Positions 53,690 through 63,028 of a stretch of 64,000 nt of DNA are shown piece by piece. The DNA comes from Diabrotica undecimpunctata. Its lineage: Eukaryota > Arthropoda > Insecta > Coleoptera > Chrysomelidae. The stretch is from contig NC_092809.1 in assembly GCF_040954645.1 (NCBI RefSeq), forward strand, positions 135,831,914-135,895,913, given 5' to 3'. The position numbers were made by a program, and so were the translations under genes. Below the pieces are notes generated by a model, which saw nothing but the letters and a program-made list of their open reading frames with translations, had not been told where the DNA came from and did not search any database. Position 1 is the first letter of the stretch. Each line of letters opens with the position of its first letter.

Positions 53690-54350
53690 CGCCTACAGGA
53701 CTGAATCTGCGGCGGCCTTGTGGACTATCACGGGTTGGGTTCCTCTGCATGTGTTAGCAGTAGAAAAGAAAAGAGACATCTCTATGGGAGAAGAAAGCAT
53801 TTGACAACACCTATAAAAAAAAGGGAAAGATCAATGGAAAAATGGCAAGAAGGGTGGAACAACAAGGAAGATGTTGCTCAGTGGACAAATATGCTGATCC
53901 CGAGCCTAAGGGACTGGGTAGATTGTCTGTTTTAGGGCGTATCTTCATAGGTTCAGAAAGACAGATACAGATAAATGCCTATACTGCGAATATTTCGACA
54001 TTGTTACTCACACAATCATCATCATCACTGGCTCGACAACCCTTTTTGGGTCTTGGCCTGTTCCAGGATTCTTCTCCATTCTGATCTGTTTCGTGCTTTT
54101 TTTCTCCAGTTTTTTATTTTTAGTTACTCACACAATGCTGGAGTGTAATAGATGTACAGTGGAGAGAAACATAATGTATAAAGAAATAGGTATGAACCCT
54201 GTGACTGTAAGAGATGGTCGTGAAGATGACGGAGGGATGGAATAGTATTCACAATTACATTCAAGCAGTCATTAAAAAGAAAGAAGAAGAAGAGAAACAC
54301 CAACCGGGCTAATGACAGAGATAAGATCTAATTACTATTTTAATGGGATT
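53690..54350 (+). mobile_element. R1-like LINE 3' part, interrupted by a LINE tip
   Basis: The plus strand reads RKHLTTPIKKRERSMEKWQE, GWNNKEDVAQWTNMLIPSLR and, after frameshifts, CFRAYLHRFRKTDTDKCLYC and TMLEC, i.e. the CX2C...H...C zinc motif at the C-terminus of R1-like pol proteins. Then comes NIMYKEIGMNPVTV and a tail of GAAGAAGAAGAG near 54.29 kb. A 106-bp insertion (54017-54122) breaks the zinc motif. Confidence 0.65.
54003..54136 (-). mobile_element. RTE-like LINE tip with 14-bp target duplication
   Basis: The 106-bp insert 54017-54122 reads on the minus strand as the 3' end of an RTE-like element (ttctggaacaggcc-type text and GATGATGATG tail). It is flanked by two exact copies of gttactcacacaat (54003-54016 and 54123-54136). 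Removing insert and one copy restores the R1-like reading ...FDTVTHTMLEC. Confidence 0.9.
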
Positions 54351-55640
54351 GAAGGGTAAAATAAGTTTATTGACGTTTGAATTTTTGATCTTTAATCTTG
54401 CACTGATAACTTGTTTATACTCCAACAATTAATATAAAAAAGAATAGCGGTTGGTACAGAAGTACATCTAGCCTTCATCGACCTAGAAAAGGCGTATAAT
54501 ACAGTTCCATGACTTAAATTGTGGCAAGCTTAACAACAACTCGACATTAGTCCATACCTTTTAGGAATAATCACAGAAGTATACAGGGATAACACTACTT
54601 ACCTAAAAATCGGATATAGACTATCAGAGCCAATAAAAGTAACTAAAGGACTAAAACAAGGATGCAGTATGTCACCCTTACTGTTTAATTTATATATTGA
54701 GGCAGCTATCCAAAATTGGAAAAACCACTGCCAGGGAATGGGAATCCCCATAGGAAATGACGTACTGTTCTCCCTGAACTTTGCGGATGACCAAGTCATC
54801 CTAGCTCAAGATTCCTATGATCTAGAATTTATGATAAAGCGTCTATAGAGAGAATATTTAAAATGGGGGTTACAAGTCAGCATGAAGAAAACACAATATT
54901 TACTTAATTATCAGTTTAGATGCAAGGTTTGAAGTGTTGATAGACGAGGACGTGGAAATCAAACAAGTGAAAAAATTTAAATATTTAGATCCACTCATTG
55001 CTAAGAACGGCTTTAGAGAAACCGAAATTAAACACGAATTAATCAGCTACGTACAATTGTAGGATGTCTGAACTCCTTATGGTGGGATCACCACATTTCC
55101 AAAAGGAACAAAAAGAGAATAGGGCAAACCATGGTTGAATCAGTTCTTTGTTATGGCTCTGAAGTATAGACAATTAATGCAGACCTAAAGAGAAGATTGT
55201 TGACAGTTGAAATGGATTATTTAAGAAGAATAGCTAGAACATCAAGGCAGGAAAGGAAGACTACCGAATCTATAAGAAATAACATGAATGCTACAGAAAC
55301 GGTCATTGACAGAATAGAAAGAAGAGGCTCAAAATGGTTTGGACATCAATTGAGAATGCCTGACAAACGTTGGATCCAAAAACTTCACAAATGGAAGCCC
55401 CCTTCAAGAAAAAAAAGAGCTAGACCTCGACGCTCATGAAATGAAGGAATTAGAAGAGCAATGAAATCGACAGGTTTGGAGGAGGAGCATGCCTTGGACC
55501 GGGAGGATTCCCGGAGGAGAACGGAAATACGGCGATAGCCGTCTTCAAAATGTATTGTATTTACAAGTTGGATTAATGTCAAACGTCAATAACCTTATTT
55601 TAAGCTTCAATTTTGGCTTATTCCCATTAAAATAGTAATT
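54331..55640. repeat. inverted flanks bracketing an RTE-like relic
   Basis: The words aattactattttaatggg and ...aataagtttattgacgtttga at 54331-54390 recur as their complement at 55575-55636 (tcaaacgtcaataacc...cccattaaaatagtaatt). Related words appear at 19.39-19.48 kb, and the right flank continues into ttactttaaaatgccacaag in both places. Whether this is a TIR element or two opposed repeat ends is unclear. Confidence 0.5.
54440..55565 (+). mobile_element. RTE-like LINE relic
   Basis: The plus strand shows VHLAFIDLEKAYNTVP, KVTKGLKQGCSMSPLLFNLY (54.65 kb), LNFADDQVILAQDSYD (YADD-box region, 54.78 kb), TMVESVLCYGSEV (55.13 kb) and ERRGSKWFGHQLRMPDKRW (55.32 kb). It has several stops and frameshifts. 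It is the fourth RTE-type family in the window by wording. Confidence 0.75.
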
Positions 55641-55644
55641 ACTT

Positions 55645-57220
55645 TAAAATGCCACAAGAAAATTGTAGAGACTCAACATGGAGGTAGCATAAAAAATTTT
55701 AAACCCCCCCCCCTAAGACTAATTCTGGGTGAGCCACTGCTTTGTACTATTCTATCATTTTATTTTTAGTGGTAATTTTTATGTTACCTACGTTGATTGA
55801 TATAAAAATTCTATATTCTAAATATTGTAATAAAATAAAAAATGGGTGATTTTTAATTAGTTCATTTTTATATTTATTTCAGTTGGGAAATATCGAAACA
55901 GTTCAATTGGCCATTAACATGAGAAACACGTTTTGTCTATTTGGCAATTTTTATAACACAATATACCAATTTAGGTCTGTAGCGGTCTCTATACAAAGAA
56001 ATAGGAAGTCCAGAGAACAGTTGTTGTTAATGAGTAAATATATCGTAAAACAATAATATAATTTATGTACGTGTGTCTGTACATATATGTACATATAATT
56101 GAATTATGATTATATTTACCTCAAAGTCTCAAAAATTTCCGTATCAGCCACATCTATAAAATATCTAAATATACATATTTAAATATATTTATCTCGTGCC
56201 AGACACACTGCTTCATAGGCCATTCCAAAATATCTGTCACACACACATACACACATTTTTTTTATTTTGGTGTATTTGACGTAATCTTCCAATAATATTT
56301 TAAAATTTCAATGACTCAATTGTCTTTTTTTTGTTTCGAAGAGGATGTCTAGCCTGTAAGCTCGGTAGCAAACTATATTACATGTTTTTTGTGATGCCAG
56401 AATTGACATTAACAACAAAATGCAGCTTGTTCGTGTGATTTTTAGAGATTCAGTGGCATTTTCGTCTCTGGCGACTCGACTACTTGAGAATTCAATTAAA
56501 ATCAATAGCAACTACAAGAAACATATTTTTTATCTTGAAATAAAAGACGCATTAATGTTTCCATATCATGCTTCAAATATGTAAAAATTCAAAATTTCTG
56601 GTCTTCTCCATGTCTTTTGTTTAATTCTAAGAAGTATTGGAGCGGGTAAATCGCAATAAAATATTCATAGTACACAGTTAGTAGGTGCTAACTGATGATC
56701 AGCAGTTTTATCAAAAATATGTACTGGTACCAGTGTGCATAGGTACATTCAAGTTGGTCAAAAAGTACCTGAAATAATGGAGTCGCACGTCGAGCTGAAC
56801 AGACAGGGGTTTACTATAAGACACTATTTACGTAATATTAATTCAATTGTATTTTTACGGCTACTATTAAACTTTATATTACGATAATGTGTACGTAATG
56901 ATTAGTCAATCGTAAAATTGGTATTAACAGACCGAAAGATCATAAAAAAAGACGAATAAGAATAGGTGTATTTTGATTGATTTTTTAAATGAAACATACT
57001 ATAATTACACATAATGACATTGAATGTGATATAAATAGAAATTAGTAATAACTTTTCAGTATCTGGCTTGTATTACAAGTTGGAATGTACCTAATAAATA
57101 ACTAAACCGTTAAAACGTCTTTGTTAACATTAATTATTAATTTGTTGATAGTATTCCTAAAGTGAAATACAATTTTATTGAATTTTAGAATAGAAAAAAG
57201 TATTTCTCGATATCGGTTAG
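55645..57220. other. no recognisable gene; hAT-like and TIR-family ends
   Basis: AT-rich. At 55.71-55.74 kb the run taagactaattctgggtgag followed by ccactg resembles an isolated hAT end (complement cagtggctcaccc). At 56.41-56.47 kb a terminal fragment of the 40-kb TIR family is present (ttcagtggcattttcgtctc). A small CA-rich repeat lies near 56.24 kb. Confidence 0.4.
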
Positions 57221-58629
57221 ATGTTCTACAGGGGCGGACTAAGGCCTAGGCAACCTAGGCACGTGCCTAGGGCCCGTAATTTTTAGGGCCCGAAAATATT
57301 AAGTTTTTAATTCTTATAAATATTTTTTATTGGTAACAGAAAAACATATTTAATTAAAATAATATATAATATAAACTACCACAAATTTTGCTTGTAATAT
57401 TGAGTAAAAATAAATTTAATTGAAAATCATTTTCTTCTTTTTTTAAGGATGTAATCTATGTATGTAAAAAGTGTTCCTATAAATGTTTAAGTAAGTGTGA
57501 AAAAAAGAAAATGGAAAGCAGATCGAGATAAAGTGACAAAATAGATGAAAAGATAGTTGGACAAATTTTTAACTGGAGATGGAGAATAATTGCAACAATC
57601 GTCATCATTATCACAAATTTTGCCTACTCAAACTCCAAAAACATAATTTATAAAGCAATTCCAATTGTGAAGATGTAACAAAAGGAGAAAATATAAATTT
57701 AAAATCATCTCAAAGTAATGATGAAACTAAGAGTTTTGTAAACGATATTGCATTACGGCCAAAATACTTAACAGACGCTATGTGAGAGTATTATATAACA
57801 AATCCATCAAAATAAATAAATTGAACTTTGGAATCATCTTCTATTCGATGCAACGAATAGTCAAAACAAATCACAACAAAATTAACTATTGCCTCCTTCT
57901 TCAAAACAATTAGTAGCGGGGAAATAGTTAAAAGAGATTGGTTGGCTTATAAAACAATAACTTATAGCTTTGTAAATTATGTTCCATGCAAACAACGTTA
58001 ACGAAAAGGGACGAATCATTGGAAAAATATACATAAAAAATTGTCAGACTATGAAAACTCCAGTGACCACATTTTCTCCATTTTAATTTTTATAACGAGA
58101 CCTAAAATTACCGAATGCATTAATAATGAACTGGAAATAAAATGATAAATAAAAAATATATTTTGGAGGAAAGTACTTAAACGTGTGGTAGCCACAATCA
58201 AATTTATTTCTTTATATTCTTTAGAATTTAGTGGTAAAAATGAAGTGTTTTTAGGGAAAATAATGCTAATTCTCTAAGGTTGGGGAAGATGGGCATAAGT
58301 CAAATGTTGACTATATTGACTAAAGTACACTGGCGACAGGGAATGTAATCAATATATTTGTGATCCAAAGGACATAAGTCTATTGTATTTCTAGCAGCTT
58401 TATCCTCTCTTGATCTAATAGATACAAGTCGTGTAAAACCGGTTCTGTTTGGACAATTGGACTTATGTTGACTAAAGTCTTTTTTACCGTGGCACGCTTA
58501 CAACAGTATATTTACACTTGTCAAGGATAGGTCGACTTAATTACTCATGACCCGTTACCAGTGATAAAAAATTGTGATAAAGAATTATGAAGATGATTTA
58601 GGAGCAAAATAATGGTATGTTACCGTTTA

Positions 58630-58686
58630 ATACTGTTTTATCTAGTGTGCAAAAAATGTTTTTGCACACTAGATAAAACAGTATTA
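58630..58686. repeat. perfect 27-bp inverted repeat with 3-nt loop
   Basis: Arm 58630-58656 begins aatactgttttatctagtg and ends gcaaaaa; the loop is atg (58657-58659); arm 58660-58686 is its exact complement. No mismatch in 27 pairs. It lies inside the foreign insert of the hAT element. Confidence 0.95.
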
Positions 58687-58889
58687 CTACTACTACTTAT
58701 GTTTTAAGAAACGTTAGATGAATCTTACTCATATAAACTTATTCCCCAAATACGAAAGTCAATATACACGCCGAGTGAATAGTAAGTTGTATTTACCTGT
58801 TGACCTCAATTTGACTAAAATGTATAGAGTGTGCCGTGCAGTCACAGCTGAGCCAGTTAGTCACACAATTTACGAAGTCTAGTTTAGTA

Positions 58890-59520
58890 CGATTAACCTG
58901 GCTCCTAAAAAGCCAAAAATGGATGTATGTCACCAATGTGAAGTTTTGAAAATGGAGTTGTCAATCGCTAAGAATAAGGAAAACAAAAATACACTTAAAG
59001 AACAACAAAAAAAGCATCATAAGTCGACTTAGCATATAATTGTAAAAGTAAAGGCAAAAAATTAGCAATGGAAGACCACTCAGTGGTGTGCTATATATTT
59101 GACCTACAACAGTGTCTTCTGACACCGTTTTTAGAAACATCAGTTTCATTTTACAAAGAACATATTGCACTTACAATCTTACAATGCACAATTGTGAAAA
59201 TGGTCCAGCTTCATATTATTTATGGCACGATTCGATGGCAATGAGGGGAGCAAACGAAATTGCTTCCTGTTTTTTTAAGAAGCTTATGAATTTGCAACCC
59301 GAAATGAAGAAACTGATTTTGTACTCAGATACTGGCGGTGGACAAAATAAGAATTTGTACGTAGCAAGTATGTTCTTAACTGTTCTTCAAATGAAAAATT
59401 CGTTAGAGGAAATCGATCACAAATTTCATGTGTCACGCCACTCACATATGGAATCTGTCAAAGATATTGCATATACTAATGATAAAAAACGACAGAAAAT
59501 ACGAAAACTACTTTAAGATG
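58890..59520 (+). pseudogene. transposon-type protein of unknown superfamily, broken
   Basis: The plus strand first gives LAPKKPKMDVCHQCEVLKM (58.90 kb, a CX2C motif with basic residues). After stops comes the open frame 59112-59516 with TMHNCENGPASYYLWHDSMA, MRGANEIASCFFKKLM, LILYSDTGGGQNKNLYVA and EIDHKFHVSRHSHMESVKDI. The 'YSDxxGGQN(K/R)N' and 'DHKF...GHS...D' boxes recur in an abundant insect transposon-related protein family whose superfamily I cannot name with certainty. The first Asp box, GGQN box and final Asp could be a DDE-like triad. The N-terminal half has frameshifts. Confidence 0.5.
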
Positions 59521-59992
59521 AAATTTCAGAACATAAAATAAGATTCAGTAGCAAAAAACATTTAAAAGTTTATCATTACTTTATATAAAAAAAGAGTTAC
59601 TGAATAGCTATATTAATTATGATAAACTAATTAGCGAGAGTAAGCGAGTTAAAAGTTAGAAACAAAGCAATATAACTAATCAATCCGGGTATACATGTTT
59701 TTTCCTAATTTTTTTTGGAATCCGATAGTTACAGAGAACTACAAACTTTAAAACCAAACTACCAAACGCAAAGTATGTCATAACTGAAAAATAGGCCCGG
59801 AATTACAATGTCGCACAGGGCCCGCTTCAGTTTTAGTCCGCCATTGATGTTCTATAAAATTACGACACAATGTTTTTTTAATGGCAAAGACTGGGTGACA
59901 AACATAAAAATTTATGTTTTATTTAAAAGTCCAATAACCAAGAGTTGAATAATATGATTTAAGTACCAAAATTAAAATAACATACAAATTAA

Positions 59993-60146
59993 ATGCAGCT
60001 TCTTTTCAACATCATTAGTGTATTCAAAAAACGGTATAAAAACGAACAAGATGGTGAGGTTCTCAGAGTTCTACAGCAAACTCTTGAGCAGCTATGTACT
60101 CAACACGACAGCTACTTTACTATGGACTGTCCAAGTTGTTCACCAC

Positions 60147-60150
<4 letters not shown>
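59993..60150 (+). other. short region open in two frames, nature unknown
   Basis: Between the hAT element and the TA microsatellite, two overlapping plus-strand frames are open (one from 59993, one giving MVRFSEFYSKLLSSYVLNTT and TATLLWTVQVVHHN from an ATG in good context at 60050). Both run into the TA tract and no splice site was identified. It might be the remains of an exon or the 3' part of the adjoining LINE on the other strand. Confidence 0.2.

Positions 60151-60206
<56 letters not shown>
60150..60206. repeat. (TA)n microsatellite
   Basis: TA tract of about 57 bp at the 3' end of the LINE that the Tigger element interrupts; it may derive from the LINE's simple-repeat tail. Confidence 0.95.
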
Positions 60207-60208
<2 letters not shown>

Positions 60209-60261
60209 ATAGTTGATACTTTAAGACTATTTTGGTACTTGACAGAAACTTTCCTAATGTA
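60207..60261 (-). mobile_element. 3' part of the RNase H-bearing LINE (beyond the Tigger insertion)
   Basis: After in-silico removal of 60262-63026 and one TA, the minus-strand frame runs without a break from ...LANGNERIYN into TLGKFLSSTKIVLKYQLSI, continuing into the TA tract. This short piece is thus the continuation of the LINE at 63.0-64.0 kb. Confidence 0.7.
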
Positions 60262-60447
60262 GGGGAGACCGGGGAGAGTTCGGACCATTTTTAAAAATTA
60301 ATTTTTATTAGAAAAGTGTATTGATATATTTACCTTTTAAAGTAGTTAACTTAAGCTTCCAAGGTTCAGGCATAACCAATCAAGAGCAGAATATATCAAA
60401 TCAATAAATTAACAACAAAAATAAAAAAATATTGCAGGGGGTCATTT

Positions 60448-60530
60448 GTCCGAAGTCTCCCCAGAAACGGGGAGACTTCGGACTAGGAACTGGGAGACTT
60501 CGGACAGTACTGGGAGACTTCGGACAGTAC
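60448..60530. repeat. subterminal array of GGGAGACTTCGGAC units
   Basis: An inverted unit (gtccgaagtctcccc) is followed by three direct units (ggggagacttcggac, then two of tgggagacttcggacagtac). All resemble the inner part of the terminal repeat, so they are likely transposase-binding sites. Confidence 0.85.
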
Positions 60531-60590
60531 AACATATGTTACTTATAAAAATGTATTTAAAAAAAATAGACATGTTTAGATATTAAAAAA

Positions 60591-62569
60591 TTAATGCAAT
60601 GAATAATCTTCTAAATCTGTATTAAAATAGATCATATTTTCATATCTTTGACGTGTATCTTTCAAGGGCTTCGGTAAAATACATTTTATGTCTTCAAATA
60701 TAACAAAAGCATCTTCTTCAGTGGAGATAAACCGATTAGAAGTGGCATGTTTTTTATAAAATTTTACGTCGTATCCTTTTATCTGTTTTTCCTGAATTTC
60801 TGCAACATAGTGCCGAAATGTAGCTGGTGTTTTTCCATAAACTCTGGCAATTATAAACTGACCATTTGCAATATTTGTTTCTTCTGTATCCACTTCGTCA
60901 TCTTGCTCTATGAAGTCAGAGGATTTGTCATTGCTCATTATGTCTTCAGAGGAAGAAGAAGAAGATGTTTCAACAATTTTTTTAGTGACTTTCTGTCTTT
61001 TTTTAGGATTTACTTTCCTTGTAACAGATCGTTTTAGTTTCCTGTTGGCAATTTCGTCTTTTTCTGGAGTATCCGTGGCAATGATACATTTGCCCTTAGG
61101 CCTCCCTCTATTTGATGTTTTACGTTCTGGCGCCTTGGGAAACGGTCTAACCATTTCTGGAGAAATGATGTTTGGAGAAGTTGAGTGACTCGGAGAAACT
61201 AAAACTTTGCTTGGCCCCGGTTTGGACAAGCTATCAAAATCTCTTTTTCCGAGTTCCGGTTCTGTAGTAGGCATTGGTCTATCTGTCACGTAAGAAGATA
61301 AGAACTCTTCTTCTCCGAATATATTCCTGTCAAAAGGCCAAATACCTGTACACTTGAAACCACTTTTAATATTAACTGGATTGGCAGCTCTGTCCCAAGC
61401 AGAAGAACAAATAGCAGGCAAGTCATATATAGAAAGTGTCTGACCAGGATTAGACAACATCCAGGAATTAGCACCATCATTAAAAAACTTTTTGAAAGGA
61501 CCAAACACTGTTCGGTCCAAAGGTTGTAACTTATTAGAAGTATGAGGTGGTAGTGTCAAAACAGTAATTCCATTTTCTTTGCAGTAATCAAGTCCCTCCA
61601 CTGAGAGATGGGACTCGTGGTTATCCATGATTAGTAAAATTTTATTAGTATCAGAGCAGAGTGTATTTTTGACAACATGTTTAAGTACTTTCAAAAAATT
61701 ATCATTTGTCATCCATCCTGAAGGAGATACTAATCCTAAAGCAACTTGAGGAACCCCTTTCATCATGCGGTTTTCATCAAAACGTTGCCGTGGGAATACC
61801 CATATAGGAGGCAATGCTTTTCCATCAGCAGAAATTATGCCCACTTGTGTAACTAATTCTCCACGTTCACGTGAGGTCACCTGCCCTATTTGATGTTGAC
61901 CTTTTCTTCCAATTATTTTAGGTACACGCTGAACTGTAGTAACCCCAGTCTAAAAAATAAGTGATATTAATTATCAAAATAACTAAACAAAATTGTTAAT
62001 TGACTCACTTCATCTAAATTGAAAATCGCTGAAGATCCAAAAGAATGACGACGTAAAACTTCTTCTAATTTATTTTGAAACGTCTCAACAGTAACTTTGT
62101 TAAAACTCGTCATTCTAGCGAGACTAGTGGCTTCAGGTGTTCTAATAGATAGTACAGGATGACGTTTCATGAAACCTGAAAACCAGTCTGTTCCAGCTTC
62201 TTCATTTTCGCTCCATGTAGTAGGCATTTTAACATGGTTTTTCTTGGCAAATTCAAAAGCTAAACGTCTTGCAGCTTTAGGCGTTAGTCCATGAAACATG
62301 GAAGAACAATCTAATAAATATTTTTCAAGCATTTTTTCCATTATATCGGTAAACACTTGAGATTGCTTGAAATTTGGAGAGAATGTTACGTTGTCTATAC
62401 CCACAGCTCTAGCTTTCTTTATGTAATCTAGAAGACTAGATTTAGGAACGCCGTAGGTTTTGGCGCTATTCCGAATGCTCAATTTGCCGTCAAGCACCTC
62501 TGATGTGGCATTTTTCATAGTGTCTGCAGAAAATTGTCGTTCTGTTACCCTTGTATATGTACGGGGCAT
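60591..62569 (-). CDS. Tigger-type transposase, 639 aa, two exons
   Basis: Exon 1 62569-62009 (187 codons) and exon 2 61949-60591 (452 codons plus stop) are joined by a 59-bp intron (GTGAGT...ttttttag), phase 0. The N-terminus has a psq/CENP-B-like helix-turn-helix (about 10-55: DGKLSIRNSAKTYGVPKSSL) and a second DNA-binding helical domain (about 70-150). The DDE/D catalytic core of the Tc1/mariner fold shows FNLDE (Asp186) at the exon junction, then TGVTTVQRVPKIIGRKG, LLIMDNHESHL (Asp296) and LPPHTSNKLQPLDRTVFG (Asp332). The C-terminal third is basic and Ser-rich with nuclear-localisation-like runs (RKVNPKKRQKVTKK). No stop, frameshift or missing catalytic residue was found, so the enzyme may be functional, or only recently inactive. 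The start ATG is the first in-frame Met before the helix-turn-helix. Confidence 0.93.
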
Positions 62570-62607
62570 TATGAGCTGTAAGAGAAAAATAGAATAACTA
62601 CAGATCA

Positions 62608-62663
62608 GGGGAGACTTCGGACACACAGGGGAGAGTTCGGACACTGTGTCCGAACTCTCCCCT
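62608..62663. promoter_or_regulatory. terminal-repeat-like palindrome upstream of the transposase start
   Basis: A ggggagacttcggac unit is followed by an 18-bp perfect palindrome, aggggagagttcggacac (62627-62644), one centre base, and its complement (62646-62663). It lies 58-94 bp before the transposase ATG and repeats the terminal-repeat sequence, so the transposase may bind its own promoter. This regulatory role is inference. Confidence 0.6.
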
Positions 62664-63028
62664 AATGCAAACATTGGTAATACAATGGGTTTATAAAAAA
62701 ACTTACCTAAATATTGCAACAACATAAACGCAAATTAATGAAATAAGTATAGTAGATTACAGCACCAAAGTTTTATACGTGGTAAGTCTATGTATTTTAA
62801 AATATATCTTCTGGATTGCACCGATATTTTTAGAACAAAACTCGACAAAACACTTCACAATAGATAACTCTGTGACTACGACCGAAATCACAGCTGTCAA
62901 TACATAACCTATAATTATGTACAAATAAGGTTGTGTTTACCAAATGACAACAGTGCATCTTCAAAAATGTGCGAAATTCAAATGTGTCCGATGTCTCCCT
63001 GTGTCCGAACTCTCCCCGGTCTCCCCTA

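Larger units (their letters stand above)
57221..59854 (+). mobile_element. hAT element with 8-bp target duplication, decayed and invaded
   Basis: The duplication atgttcta stands at 57221-57228 and 59847-59854. The element 57229-59846 has ends caggggcggactaa and, inverted, caatggcggactaa. Plus-strand transposase pieces with many stops follow the usual order of hAT transposases with a TTF-type N-terminus: LRPKYLTDAM near 57.75 kb, KIMFHANNVNEKGRIIGK-type near 57.97 kb and VLKRVVATIKFISLYSLEFS (58.18 kb) then GKNEVFLGKI. From about 58.27 kb unrelated sequence with its own frame begins, and the rest of the hAT transposase is missing. Confidence 0.8.
60262..63026 (-). mobile_element. Tigger-type (pogo) DNA transposon, apparently intact
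   Basis: The perfect terminal inverted repeat begins ggggagaccggggagagttc (60262 on) and appears as its complement up to 63026. TA is duplicated at 60260-60261 and 63027-63028. Length 2,765 bp. Subterminal arrays repeat the word gggagacttcggac (one inverted and three direct copies at 60448-60530; further copies at 62608-62663 and near the right end). One two-exon transposase gene on the minus strand fills the interior. Intact ends, intact gene and an exact target duplication point to recent activity. Confidence 0.95.
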
